This document shows, piece by piece, positions 1 to 5,692 of a stretch of 6,129 nucleotides of DNA. The notes below the pieces were generated by a model. The model searched no databases. It was not told where the DNA came from and saw nothing but the letters and a program-made list of their open reading frames with translations. The DNA is from Beijerinckiaceae bacterium (GTDB taxonomy: Bacteria > Pseudomonadota > Alphaproteobacteria > Rhizobiales > Beijerinckiaceae): positions 1 through 6,129 of the forward strand of contig DAICZI010000115.1 of NCBI GenBank assembly GCA_027311205.1, read 5' to 3'. Both the position numbers and the translations under genes were made by a program. Numbering within the stretch: the first letter of the stretch is position 1; each line of letters opens with the position of its first letter.

Positions 1-73
1 CTTGGCTGAGTGTCCTTTGGACGCTTATCGGCGTGGCACAATGCCAGGCTTTTGCAATTGCTGCTGTAGCGAC

Positions 74-115
74 GCCCCGCGCCCTTTAACGGGTTTGCGG
101 GGCTTTGCAGTTTTT
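74..115 (+). terminator. Probable rho-independent terminator of an upstream gene
   Basis: The arms GCCCCGC (74-80) and GCGGGGC (97-103) are perfect complements. CCC (82-84) can pair with GGG (91-93) inside them, so the hairpin is long and GC-rich. TTT follows at 104-106 and a second run, TTTTT, at 111-115. The T tract is interrupted by GCAG, which weakens the call. It would end a transcript that enters from the left edge of the window; no gene ending before it can be identified with confidence. Confidence 0.6.
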
Positions 116-120
116 GATGC

Positions 121-148
121 CCGCGAAATGAAGTGCCGCGAAATGAAG
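121..148. repeat. Two tandem copies of a 13-bp direct repeat
   Basis: CCGCGAAATGAAG occurs at 121-133 and again, identical, at 136-148, giving a 15-bp period. The repeat lies between the terminator hairpin and the small gene at 249. It could be a regulator binding site or a local duplication; nothing in the sequence decides which. Confidence 0.6.
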
Positions 149-248
149 CTGATGGGGCCTTCATCATCGCGTTGATGGGGCGCATGCTCAAACAAGCCTT
201 CACCCCAACGCCTTCCCGACTGAAGTCCATCTTTCCAAGGAGCTCATC

Positions 249-383
249 ATGGCCAAAGAACACCAACGCAGCAACCGCGAAGCCAAAAAGCCGAAGGCCA
301 ACAAGCCGACCGCTGATCGCGCCCCAGCGACCTTGGGATCGGGCAGCCTTACCCCGATCAAAGGCCCCAAAAAAACCCGCTAA
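249..383 (+). CDS. Small lysine-rich conserved hypothetical protein, 44 residues
   Basis: The ORF starts MAKEHQRSNREAKKPKA and ends KGPKKTR. AAGGAG lies at 237-242, six bases before the ATG, a near-ideal ribosome binding site. The protein is strongly basic (many Lys and Arg, few acidic residues), lacks a membrane helix or signal peptide, and is probably disordered. The N-terminal pattern with SNREAKKPK resembles a short uncharacterised protein I recall from many Rhizobiales genomes, where no function is established. A basic, flexible protein of this size could bind nucleic acid or ribosomes, but that is only a guess. A longer overlapping reading frame at 133-465 lacks such a ribosome binding site and has the composition of an out-of-frame translation. 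Confidence 0.75.
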   Translation: MAKEHQRSNREAKKPKANKPTADRAPATLGSGSLTPIKGPKKTR

Positions 384-466
384 GGGCGCTTTGGGGCACT
401 TTCGCGCAGATCGCATGACCATAATCGCGGTCGGCGCGCAGGACATGTGCGTGCCAATGCCATGAA

Positions 467-487
467 CCGCCAACGCCTTGCTGGCGG
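467..487. repeat. Short inverted repeat without a T tract
   Basis: CCGCCA (467-472) and TGGCGG (482-487) form a six-base-pair stem around a nine-base loop. No run of T follows, so it is not a classical terminator. It lies between the small gene and the next promoter and might still mark the 3' end of the small gene's transcript. Confidence 0.3.
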
Positions 488-537
488 CATCCGTGCGGAC
501 CTGAACCATATCCCGGGTCAGAACTCTCAGGGTGGCT

Positions 538-566
538 TTGCCAAGTGGCGGCGGACATGGCATAAT
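538..566 (+). promoter_or_regulatory. Candidate sigma-70 type promoter
   Basis: TTGCCA (538-543) and CATAAT (561-566) match the -35 and -10 hexamers at five of six positions each, with the optimal 17-bp spacer. Transcription would start near 573, about 25 bases before the GTG at 598. If real, this excludes the far upstream GTG at 532 as the start of the following gene. Confidence 0.5.
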
Positions 567-597
567 CGACGCGTCACTGTTGGGCTGGATCATCAGC

Positions 598-1800
598 GTG
601 ATTGAACAATTGATGTATTTCGCCATCGGTGCTCTTGGCATGGGCCTGTTTGGGGCTTTTTTCCTGCCGGCCTACCGTCGCCGTGCCGTGCGGCTGGCGC
701 GCCATCACCTGCAATTGCAAATGCCGATGAGCATGGCGGAGGTGACGGCGCGGCTTGATGCCGTGCGGGCCGAAGCTGCGGCCGCGCAACGTGCCGCAGA
801 ACAACAGGCCGAGCGGGCGAGTCTGGCTTTGGCCGAACATCAGGCCCAACTTGGCCATCAGAGGAACCAGTTGCTGGAGACCCAGCAAGCCTTGCGCGCC
901 TTGCAGGCAGAGCACGCCGTGGCAACACAGGCTTTGGCCAGCGCCCATGCCCAGGTGGTCGAGCTTGCGGCCATCCAGGGCGCGACCTCTCAGGCTTTGT
1001 ATAACACCGATGCCATTGCCACGGCCCAGCGCATCGCACTGCTCGAAGCCGACCAGCTCCGCGAACACCTTGAAGCTTTGGGCCAGTCCGACCGCATGAC
1101 CATCGCCTCGCTCAGCACGCGCATTGAGGGCGACAGCCTGACGATTGGCGACTTGCGCCGCGCCCTGACCGACAGCGCCGCACAGCTCGATGGCGCTTTG
1201 ACCGTCTCGGCAAATCTGCGCCAGGCGCGCGATGACATGCAAACGGCGTTGCGGCGTCAGGTCGAGGCCGTTCAGCACTTGCAGGGGCGTCACGAGACGC
1301 TTCTGGGCCGTCACCAGCAAGTTGAAGCGACGTTGGCCCAGGCCCGTGACACGAGCGCTGCGTTGGAGCGCGAAGTCGAGACCTGGAAAGTGCGGTGCCG
1401 CGAACTGGAAGCTTCGCTTGAACGCGCCAAATCAGAGGACACGCGGCGCGTAGCCCAAAGCCTTGGCAAAACCGAAGCCATGGCAGAACGGCTGGCGCAG
1501 TATGAAAACGATCTGCGGACGCTACGCAATGACAACGCCATGCTTCAAGGCCGCATCGACACGTTGCAAGATGACCGCCGCACCCGCAGCGCTGCCATGA
1601 AGCCACCAACGGCCGGGCCGAGCGCTGCGGATCTCGCGTCTTTGCGCCAGACCATCCGCGCGTTGGGCGACGAGGTCGCAGCCATGGCGAGCAAAGACAG
1701 GGGTGCCGATTCGCCCGCGGATGACGAAGCGCAGCGCCAGGCGCCCGATAAATTGGTGCAATTGCAAACACGGGTAGTGCGCAGCGCTGCGGCTAGTTGA
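598..1800 (+). CDS. Membrane-anchored long coiled-coil protein of unknown function
   Basis: The frame is open from 532. I choose GTG at 598 (MIEQLMYFAIGALG...) because a promoter-like element sits at 538-566 and a weak GGA lies eight bases upstream; ATG at 613 is the alternative. This gives 400 residues. Residues about 7-26 are one hydrophobic segment, followed by a positive cluster (RRRAVRLARHH, 27-37), so the bulk of the protein should be cytoplasmic. From about 45 to 328 the chain is almost entirely Ala/Gln/Glu/Arg/Leu-rich helix typical of a coiled coil, with few prolines. A linker with PPTAGP leads to a second short helix (about 344-365) and an acidic, then helical, C-terminus. No enzymatic motif is visible. 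Such architecture fits a scaffold or spacer at the inner membrane, for instance in envelope or division processes, but the role is unknown. The gene ends 12 bp before the convergent mepA. Confidence 0.85.
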   Translation: MIEQLMYFAIGALGMGLFGAFFLPAYRRRAVRLARHHLQLQMPMSMAEVTARLDAVRAEAAAAQRAAEQQAERASLALAEHQAQLGHQRNQLLETQQALRALQAEHAVATQALASAHAQVVELAAIQGATSQALYNTDAIATAQRIALLEADQLREHLEALGQSDRMTIASLSTRIEGDSLTIGDLRRALTDSAAQLDGALTVSANLRQARDDMQTALRRQVEAVQHLQGRHETLLGRHQQVEATLAQARDTSAALEREVETWKVRCRELEASLERAKSEDTRRVAQSLGKTEAMAERLAQYENDLRTLRNDNAMLQGRIDTLQDDRRTRSAAMKPPTAGPSAADLASLRQTIRALGDEVAAMASKDRGADSPADDEAQRQAPDKLVQLQTRVVRSAAAS

Positions 1801-1812
1801 CCCGTCGTCGCT

Positions 1813-2709
1813 TCAGGGTTGACGGATCAGTGCCGCGCAAGGGGTTGGCAGTTGCGCGAGCGTCAGCGGTGGCTTCGGCCGGTAATGCGGATTGGGCTTG
1901 GGGTGCATCACCGCATTGCTGAACCAATAGGCCAGATGTTTGCCGCACATTTCGCCCTTGAAAAACGGGGCCTGCGGCTTGCAATCTGGCGCACCGCGCG
2001 GACAGGACAGCCGGACGTGAAAATGGGATTTGTGCCCATAATAAGGATGGATTTTGTTGAGCCACGCGCGATTCCCGGTCGCGCTTGCGCAAATCGCCTT
2101 CTTGATCGCCGGGTTGACAAATATCCGATCGACCTCAGGATCGACCGCCACGGCTTTCAAGGCCTGCAATTGCCCGTTGGTCCAGTTGCGGTTGACACTG
2201 AGGCCATTGCTCGCAACCATATTGATGGCTGACATGCTCTCGCGCTCGTGCGTTGTCAGGGTATGTCGCGGCATGGGCGTGAACCAGATATCAGCCTCAA
2301 GACCGACTTGATGCGAGGCGTGCGATTTCAGCATGGGGCCTCCGCGCGGCTGGGACATATCGCCGATCAGCAAGCCTGGCCAGCCGCTATAGCGCGCCGC
2401 ACGGGCACTGACCCTCTTGATAAAGGAAATGAGCCAGGGCGTGCCCCAATCGCGGTTGCGCAGCGGGCGCATAACCTGCCAGGTGGGGCCGGTCAGTGGC
2501 AGCGCGACCCCGCCCGCCATGCATCCGCGCGAGTAGAAGCCGATAGGCTGAGACTGACCTTGCGACGGCAATTTCTCATGTCCGAACAATAATTTGGCCG
2601 GTTCAGTCAGGTGCCTCGTTGCCGCGAATCCATCAGGTGCACCCAGAAGCATCGGCAAACACGTCACAAGGCCTGCGAGGGCCAATTGCGAGCGACGGGA
2701 CGTCAACAT
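1813..2709 (-). CDS. mepA: Penicillin-insensitive murein endopeptidase (peptidase M74)
   Basis: MepA enzymes are periplasmic zinc peptidases of the LAS group that cut D-Ala-mDAP and mDAP-mDAP cross-links in peptidoglycan. I start at the second ATG (2709), because GAGGAG on the coding strand (complement of 2716-2721) is six bases from it but touches the first ATG at 2715. This gives 298 residues. Residues 1-29 are a signal peptide (basic start, hydrophobic core, cleavage near GFA|A). HASHQVGLEAD supplies H130, H133 and D140, and GHKSHFHVR supplies H226, H229 and H231. Their spacing equals the E. coli metal and active-site set (H110, H113, D120, H206, H209, H211, from memory). Six cysteines in the mature part (C63, C207, C236, C243, C255, C291) have spacing close to the three disulfides of E. 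coli MepA. The enzyme therefore looks intact, of normal length and exported. It is divergent from an L,D-transpeptidase gene and convergent with the coiled-coil gene. Confidence 0.95.
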   Translation of the reverse strand: MLTSRRSQLALAGLVTCLPMLLGAPDGFAATRHLTEPAKLLFGHEKLPSQGQSQPIGFYSRGCMAGGVALPLTGPTWQVMRPLRNRDWGTPWLISFIKRVSARAARYSGWPGLLIGDMSQPRGGPMLKSHASHQVGLEADIWFTPMPRHTLTTHERESMSAINMVASNGLSVNRNWTNGQLQALKAVAVDPEVDRIFVNPAIKKAICASATGNRAWLNKIHPYYGHKSHFHVRLSCPRGAPDCKPQAPFFKGEMCGKHLAYWFSNAVMHPKPNPHYRPKPPLTLAQLPTPCAALIRQP

Positions 2710-2785
2710 AGTCATCTCCTCGGACGGTGGACATTATGAATTTGGCCAAACCTCAACCAGCGCAAATCATCGACCGCATTCCACT

Positions 2786-2813
2786 GTTTTAGATTACACC
2801 GCTGGAACGTCAA
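2786..2813 (-). promoter_or_regulatory. Candidate promoter for mepA
   Basis: On the minus strand TTGACG (complement of 2808-2813) is followed after 16 bp by TAAAAC (complement of 2786-2791). The -35 box is good and the -10 box is modest. It would give a 5' leader of about 70 bases before the mepA start. Confidence 0.3.
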
Positions 2814-2860
2814 CTGCCCTTCATGTGTCGGGGGCATTAACGGTATACGTAAACAAGCTC

Positions 2861-2889
2861 TTGCGTGGATTGCTGAAAATTGCAACAAT
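2861..2889 (+). promoter_or_regulatory. Candidate promoter for the L,D-transpeptidase gene
   Basis: TTGCGT (2861-2866) and AACAAT (2884-2889) are separated by 17 bp. The -10 box matches the consensus at four of six positions and the -35 box at only the first three, so this is a weak prediction. The transcript would begin about 25 bases before the ATG at 2919. Confidence 0.25.
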
Positions 2890-2918
2890 GGCATTGTAAG
2901 TTGCTGTGGAGACGCGTC

Positions 2919-3767
2919 ATGCGTAAATTTTCAACGATTATTTTTGGTTTTATGGCGTTAGTTTGGTTAATTGTTCCTGCTGCAGCCAAGGTGCAAATCG
3001 ACGTCAATCTTTCAACAGAAAGAATGCATGTCACGACAGACAATGGCCAGACTTATGACTGGCCTGTGTCTTCTGCCCGGCGCGGTTACATCACACCAGA
3101 CGGGAATTATCACCCGCAAAGCCTGCAAGTGATGCACTATTCTCATAAATACCATAATGCACCCATGCCGCATGCGATTTTCTTCCGGGGTGGCTATGCA
3201 ATTCATGGCGGTTATTCGGCAGCATCAATGGGTGTTCCGCACTCGCACGGTTGTGTCCGGTTGACGAATGCTCATGCCGCCACATTGTTTGCCCTCGTGC
3301 GGCACGAGGGTGCCGATATTCACATTCATGGCCAGCCGTCGGCTGCGATTTATGCCAGAGCGCGCCGCCCGGCGATCCATCATGTACGCTACGTCCGTCA
3401 AGCGGCGTATCGCGTGCGATATGTCGCCTATCGCATGAAGCGCGAACGCATTGTTGCAAACCGGCGTGTACGCGTGCGCACTGTCCATTATGTCCGTCAC
3501 ATGATCCACGGCCGTTGGTATAGCCGCCGCGTCGTTGCCACGCGCTGGCAGACCCGGCATGTTGTGCGATATGGCATGGTTCGCCAAAAGGTTTACCACT
3601 ACCACTACGCCATGGCTCACCACAGGGGCCATCATTATGCCTTCACTGGCGAGAGGGCCCATGTAAGCCGGACGCTGGCTTATGCTCCCACCTATCGTCA
3701 TTATTCGCGTCGCCCGGTGGGCGCCTGGCAGTTCAATCCGCTGCCGGCTTTCCTGCTGACCCGGTGA
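2919..3767 (+). CDS. Secreted L,D-transpeptidase (YkuD domain) with a basic Arg/Tyr/His-rich tail
   Basis: The ATG at 2919 has GGAG at 2908-2911, seven bases upstream; the in-frame TTG at 2880 has no such site. The product has 282 residues. Residues 1-23 are a signal peptide ending PAAA|K. The YkuD domain covers about 24-138: beta-rich start, YITPDG, IHGG with H96, then SHGCVRL with H110 and catalytic C112. Such enzymes form 3-3 mDAP cross-links, or attach proteins to mDAP, in the periplasm by acyl transfer through the cysteine. The domain is compact. Residues 145-282 form a tail with about 29 Arg, 15 Tyr and 14 His but only two acidic residues (E176, E245); VRYV recurs at 156 and 166, and a YHYHY cluster sits at 226-230. 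Tail function is unknown; contact with peptidoglycan or anionic envelope polymers is my inference. The signal-peptide region is noticeably AT-richer than the neighbouring coding sequence. The gene is divergent from mepA. Confidence 0.93.
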   Translation: MRKFSTIIFGFMALVWLIVPAAAKVQIDVNLSTERMHVTTDNGQTYDWPVSSARRGYITPDGNYHPQSLQVMHYSHKYHNAPMPHAIFFRGGYAIHGGYSAASMGVPHSHGCVRLTNAHAATLFALVRHEGADIHIHGQPSAAIYARARRPAIHHVRYVRQAAYRVRYVAYRMKRERIVANRRVRVRTVHYVRHMIHGRWYSRRVVATRWQTRHVVRYGMVRQKVYHYHYAMAHHRGHHYAFTGERAHVSRTLAYAPTYRHYSRRPVGAWQFNPLPAFLLTR

Positions 3768-3776
3768 GGGCGGTTC

Positions 3777-3791
3777 GCCGATCGGGTCGGC
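3777..3791. terminator. Weak hairpin between convergent ldt and purU
   Basis: GCCGA (3777-3781) and TCGGC (3787-3791) form a five-base-pair stem around TCGGG, just after the transpeptidase stop codon. No T run follows on either side. The 74-bp gap between the convergent genes shows no better terminator. Confidence 0.2.
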
Positions 3792-3841
3792 CGGGCGTTC
3801 TGACTGTTGCGCCACACGGTTGATCGGTGCGAAGCGCGCGT

Positions 3842-4696
3842 TCAATCCGCGAAAACCACCGTTCTGCGGCCGTGCGGCAGAACACGGTCTTCGAGGTGCA
3901 GCCGCAACGCCCGCGCCAGCACACGACGTTCGATGTCGCGACCCTTGCGAACCAGAGTTTCAGGTGTATCGCGGTGGCTGATGCGCTCGACGTCCTGCTC
4001 GATAATGGGGCCTTCGTCGAGGTCAGAGGTGACGTAATGGGCGGTGGCGCCGATCAGCTTGACGCCGCGATCATGCGCCTGGTGATAGGGCTTGGCCCCC
4101 TTGAAGCCGGGCAGGAACGAATGATGGATATTGATGCAGCGCCCGGACAGTTTGGCGGTCAGCCCGTCTGACAGCACCTGCATGTAGCGGGCGAGCACCA
4201 CCAGATCGGCATCGATCGCGCGGATGATGTCCCAGATCTGCGTCTCCTGCTCCATTTTGGTCTGTTTGCTGACCGGGAGATAATGAAACGGAACCGAACC
4301 AAAATCCAGGTGGCCGTAAGTTTCACGCGGATAATTGGCGATAATCGCAGCGAGATCCATTTCCAGTTCGCCAATCCGCCAGCGGTAGAGCAAATCGGCG
4401 AGGCAGTGATCGAATTTCGAGACCAGAATTACCACGCGCCGGTGCTGCTGATAGGGGCGCAGCATGATATTCATGGAAAAAGTGCGCGCGGTATCGGCCA
4501 GCGCGTCATTCAATGAAGCCGCGCCTTGCTCCGCCTCGAACACGACGCGCATGAAGAAATGTCCCGTTTCAACATCGTCAAATTGTTGTGCATCGAGAAT
4601 ATTGCCGCCCTCGGCGGCGAGGCGCGTGCTGACGGCAGCAACGATTCCGGGGCGATCAGGGCAGGAAAGCGTGAGAACATGTTGCATGGCGGACAT
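3842..4696 (-). CDS. purU: Formyltetrahydrofolate deformylase
   Basis: PurU hydrolyses 10-formyltetrahydrofolate to formate and tetrahydrofolate in the cytoplasm, balancing one-carbon pools and supplying formate for PurT-dependent purine synthesis. The 284-residue length is typical. An N-terminal ACT domain (about 6-85) opens with [14 protein letters not shown]. The formyltransferase-like catalytic domain (about 87-275) contains [20 protein letters not shown] and [11 protein letters not shown]189, H191 and D227 match the Asn-His-Asp triad known from the related glycinamide ribonucleotide transformylase. The HHSFLPGF form and the N-terminal ACT domain separate PurU from PurN. I use the ATG at 4696, which has AAGG seven bases upstream; a second ATG nine bases downstream is possible. 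The gene converges on the L,D-transpeptidase and is divergent from an SDR gene, so it appears monocistronic. Confidence 0.96.
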   Translation of the reverse strand: MSAMQHVLTLSCPDRPGIVAAVSTRLAAEGGNILDAQQFDDVETGHFFMRVVFEAEQGAASLNDALADTARTFSMNIMLRPYQQHRRVVILVSKFDHCLADLLYRWRIGELEMDLAAIIANYPRETYGHLDFGSVPFHYLPVSKQTKMEQETQIWDIIRAIDADLVVLARYMQVLSDGLTAKLSGRCINIHHSFLPGFKGAKPYHQAHDRGVKLIGATAHYVTSDLDEGPIIEQDVERISHRDTPETLVRKGRDIERRVLARALRLHLEDRVLPHGRRTVVFAD

Positions 4697-4723
4697 GGGA
4701 CGACCTTTTCGGGATGACCATTT

Positions 4724-4739
4724 TGGAATGAATGTTCCA
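4724..4739. promoter_or_regulatory. Inverted repeat TGGAA-N6-TTCCA, possible operator upstream of purU
   Basis: TGGAA (4724-4728) and TTCCA (4735-4739) are perfect arms around six bases, ending about 28 bp before the purU start. A third TGGAA lies at 4763-4767, and the longer string TTTTGGAA occurs at both 4721 and 4760. The position suits a repressor site over the purU promoter, but no regulator is known from this window. Confidence 0.35.
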
Positions 4740-4763
4740 TCCTATCGGTATTTCAGAATTTTT

Positions 4764-4787
4764 GGAACAGATATTTGATGGCACGTT
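4764..4787 (+). promoter_or_regulatory. GGAAC...CGTT element, possible ECF (EcfG-like) promoter for the SDR gene
   Basis: GGAAC (4764-4768) is followed by CGTT (4784-4787) after 15 bp. The alphaproteobacterial general stress sigma factor EcfG recognises GGAAC-N16/17-CGTT, so the spacer is at least one base short. A second GGAAC faces purU on the minus strand (complement of 4734-4738), without a clear partner box. Confidence 0.25.
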
Positions 4788-4805
4788 GACGTATCCATGG
4801 CACGT
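4778..4805. repeat. 9-bp direct repeat ATGGCACGT upstream of the SDR gene
   Basis: ATGGCACGT occurs at 4778-4786 and 4797-4805, 19 bp apart from start to start, close to two helical turns. This spacing would place two bound proteins on the same face of the DNA. It lies 40-70 bp before the SDR start codon. Confidence 0.4.
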
Positions 4806-4846
4806 GTCGCATTGGTATTGCCGAAGTTTTCCCCCAAGGTAAAGTC

Positions 4847-5659
4847 ATGCCGTCATCCCCCCGTTTGCAAGGTAAAACTGCGCTTATCACCGGCGCGTCA
4901 CGGGGCATCGGACGGGCCGTCGCCGAGCGCTTTGCCGCTGAGGGGGCAGACGTGGTTATCACCCATATTCGTGATCATTCCATATCCGAAACCTTTATTC
5001 AGAACCTGATTAATATCAGCCATTCCGCTGGTTTCCCGGGGCGCCACCTTGCTTTTGAAGCCGACGTCGCCGATCCAGCCGCCGCTGGGGCGACGTTGCA
5101 GCGGGTGGTGGCGCATTTTGGCCGCCTCGACTGCCTCATCAATAATGCTGGCATTCAGGCCCCAACGCCGGGCGATGATTGGGATGACGCAACGTTTGCC
5201 CGCATCATCGATGTCACACTCATGGGCGCAGCCCGCATGTCGCGGGCAGCTTTGCGGCATTTCCAGTCGCGCCCCGGCGGCGGCAACATCATCAACACCT
5301 CAAGTGTCCATGAAATCATCCCCAAGCCGGGCTTTCTGGCCTATTCGATGGCCAAGGGCGGGCTCGGCAACCTCACCCGGACACTGGCGCTCGAATTTGC
5401 CGCCAGCGGCATACGGGTTAATGCCGTCGCCCCCGGCGCGGTTGTCACCGACATGAACGCCAGTTGGGCGCAAGACCCTGAAGCCCGCGCCAGGGTCGAG
5501 GCGCATATACCGCTCGGCTATGCCGCGACGCCTGAGGAGATTGCGGGCGTTTTCGCCTTTCTTGCCAGTCAGGATGCCAGCTATATCACGGGCCAGACCC
5601 TTCATGCCTGCGGCGGGCTCACTCTTTTTGGTGAGTTCAGAACCAATTGGGCCTCTTGA
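4847..5659 (+). CDS. SDR family oxidoreductase, glucose 1-dehydrogenase-like
   Basis: This is a 270-residue classical short-chain dehydrogenase. AAGG at 4836-4839, seven bases upstream, supports the ATG. The nucleotide-binding motif TGASRGIG is at 15-22, NNAG at 99-102, and SSVHEIIPKPGFLAYSMAKGG carries S153, Y166 and K170 of the active site. The VHE...IP...Y stretch and the C-terminus (CGGLTLFGEFRTNWAS) resemble Bacillus-type glucose 1-dehydrogenases and general-stress relatives such as YdaD/YhdF, so an NAD(P)-dependent sugar or alcohol oxidation is plausible; the true substrate cannot be read from sequence. R42 after the second strand may favour NADP, a weak inference. Unusually, the helix usually carrying the tetrad Asn (VNLxG) reads VTLMG, with T124 instead. 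The gene is divergent from purU and 33 bp upstream of a hydrolase gene on the same strand, so co-transcription is possible. Confidence 0.9.
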   Translation: MPSSPRLQGKTALITGASRGIGRAVAERFAAEGADVVITHIRDHSISETFIQNLINISHSAGFPGRHLAFEADVADPAAAGATLQRVVAHFGRLDCLINNAGIQAPTPGDDWDDATFARIIDVTLMGAARMSRAALRHFQSRPGGGNIINTSSVHEIIPKPGFLAYSMAKGGLGNLTRTLALEFAASGIRVNAVAPGAVVTDMNASWAQDPEARARVEAHIPLGYAATPEEIAGVFAFLASQDASYITGQTLHACGGLTLFGEFRTNWAS

Positions 5660-5692
5660 CCTGAGCCCGCCTCTGCGTCGACACTGGAACCC

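Noticed and set aside
34..56. TGGCAC followed by TTGCA, considered as a sigma-54 promoter; also TGGCA-CAA-TGCCA palindrome
   Set aside because: The GG-to-GC spacing is about 19 bases instead of the required 10-12. The five-base palindrome alone is too short to call.
3..89. Possible hydrophobic 3' end of a gene entering from the left, stop at 87-89
   Set aside because: The stop would lie in the loop of the terminator hairpin and only 28 codons are visible, so it cannot be told from chance.
133..465. 110-residue open frame on the plus strand
   Set aside because: It overlaps the better supported small gene at 249-383 in another frame, has no good ribosome binding site, and its Pro/Arg/Ser-rich composition looks like an out-of-frame translation.
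490..545. Sequence with GAACC...GGTCAG reminiscent of bacterial SRP (4.5S) RNA
   Set aside because: The essential GGAAG...AGCAG loop of SRP RNA is missing, so there is no real match.
462..605. 47-residue frame beginning MNRQRLAGG, overlapping the start of the coiled-coil gene
   Set aside because: No ribosome binding site, no recognisable family, and it spans the likely promoter at 538-566.
574..1320. 248-residue minus-strand frame opposite the coiled-coil gene
   Set aside because: It lies fully antisense to a gene with clear membrane-helix and coiled-coil coding character; the product shows no domain and is typical of antisense frames in GC-rich DNA.
2880..2918. Upstream TTG start for the L,D-transpeptidase
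   Set aside because: It would put 13 extra residues before a normal signal peptide and lacks a ribosome binding site, while the ATG at 2919 has GGAG at good spacing.
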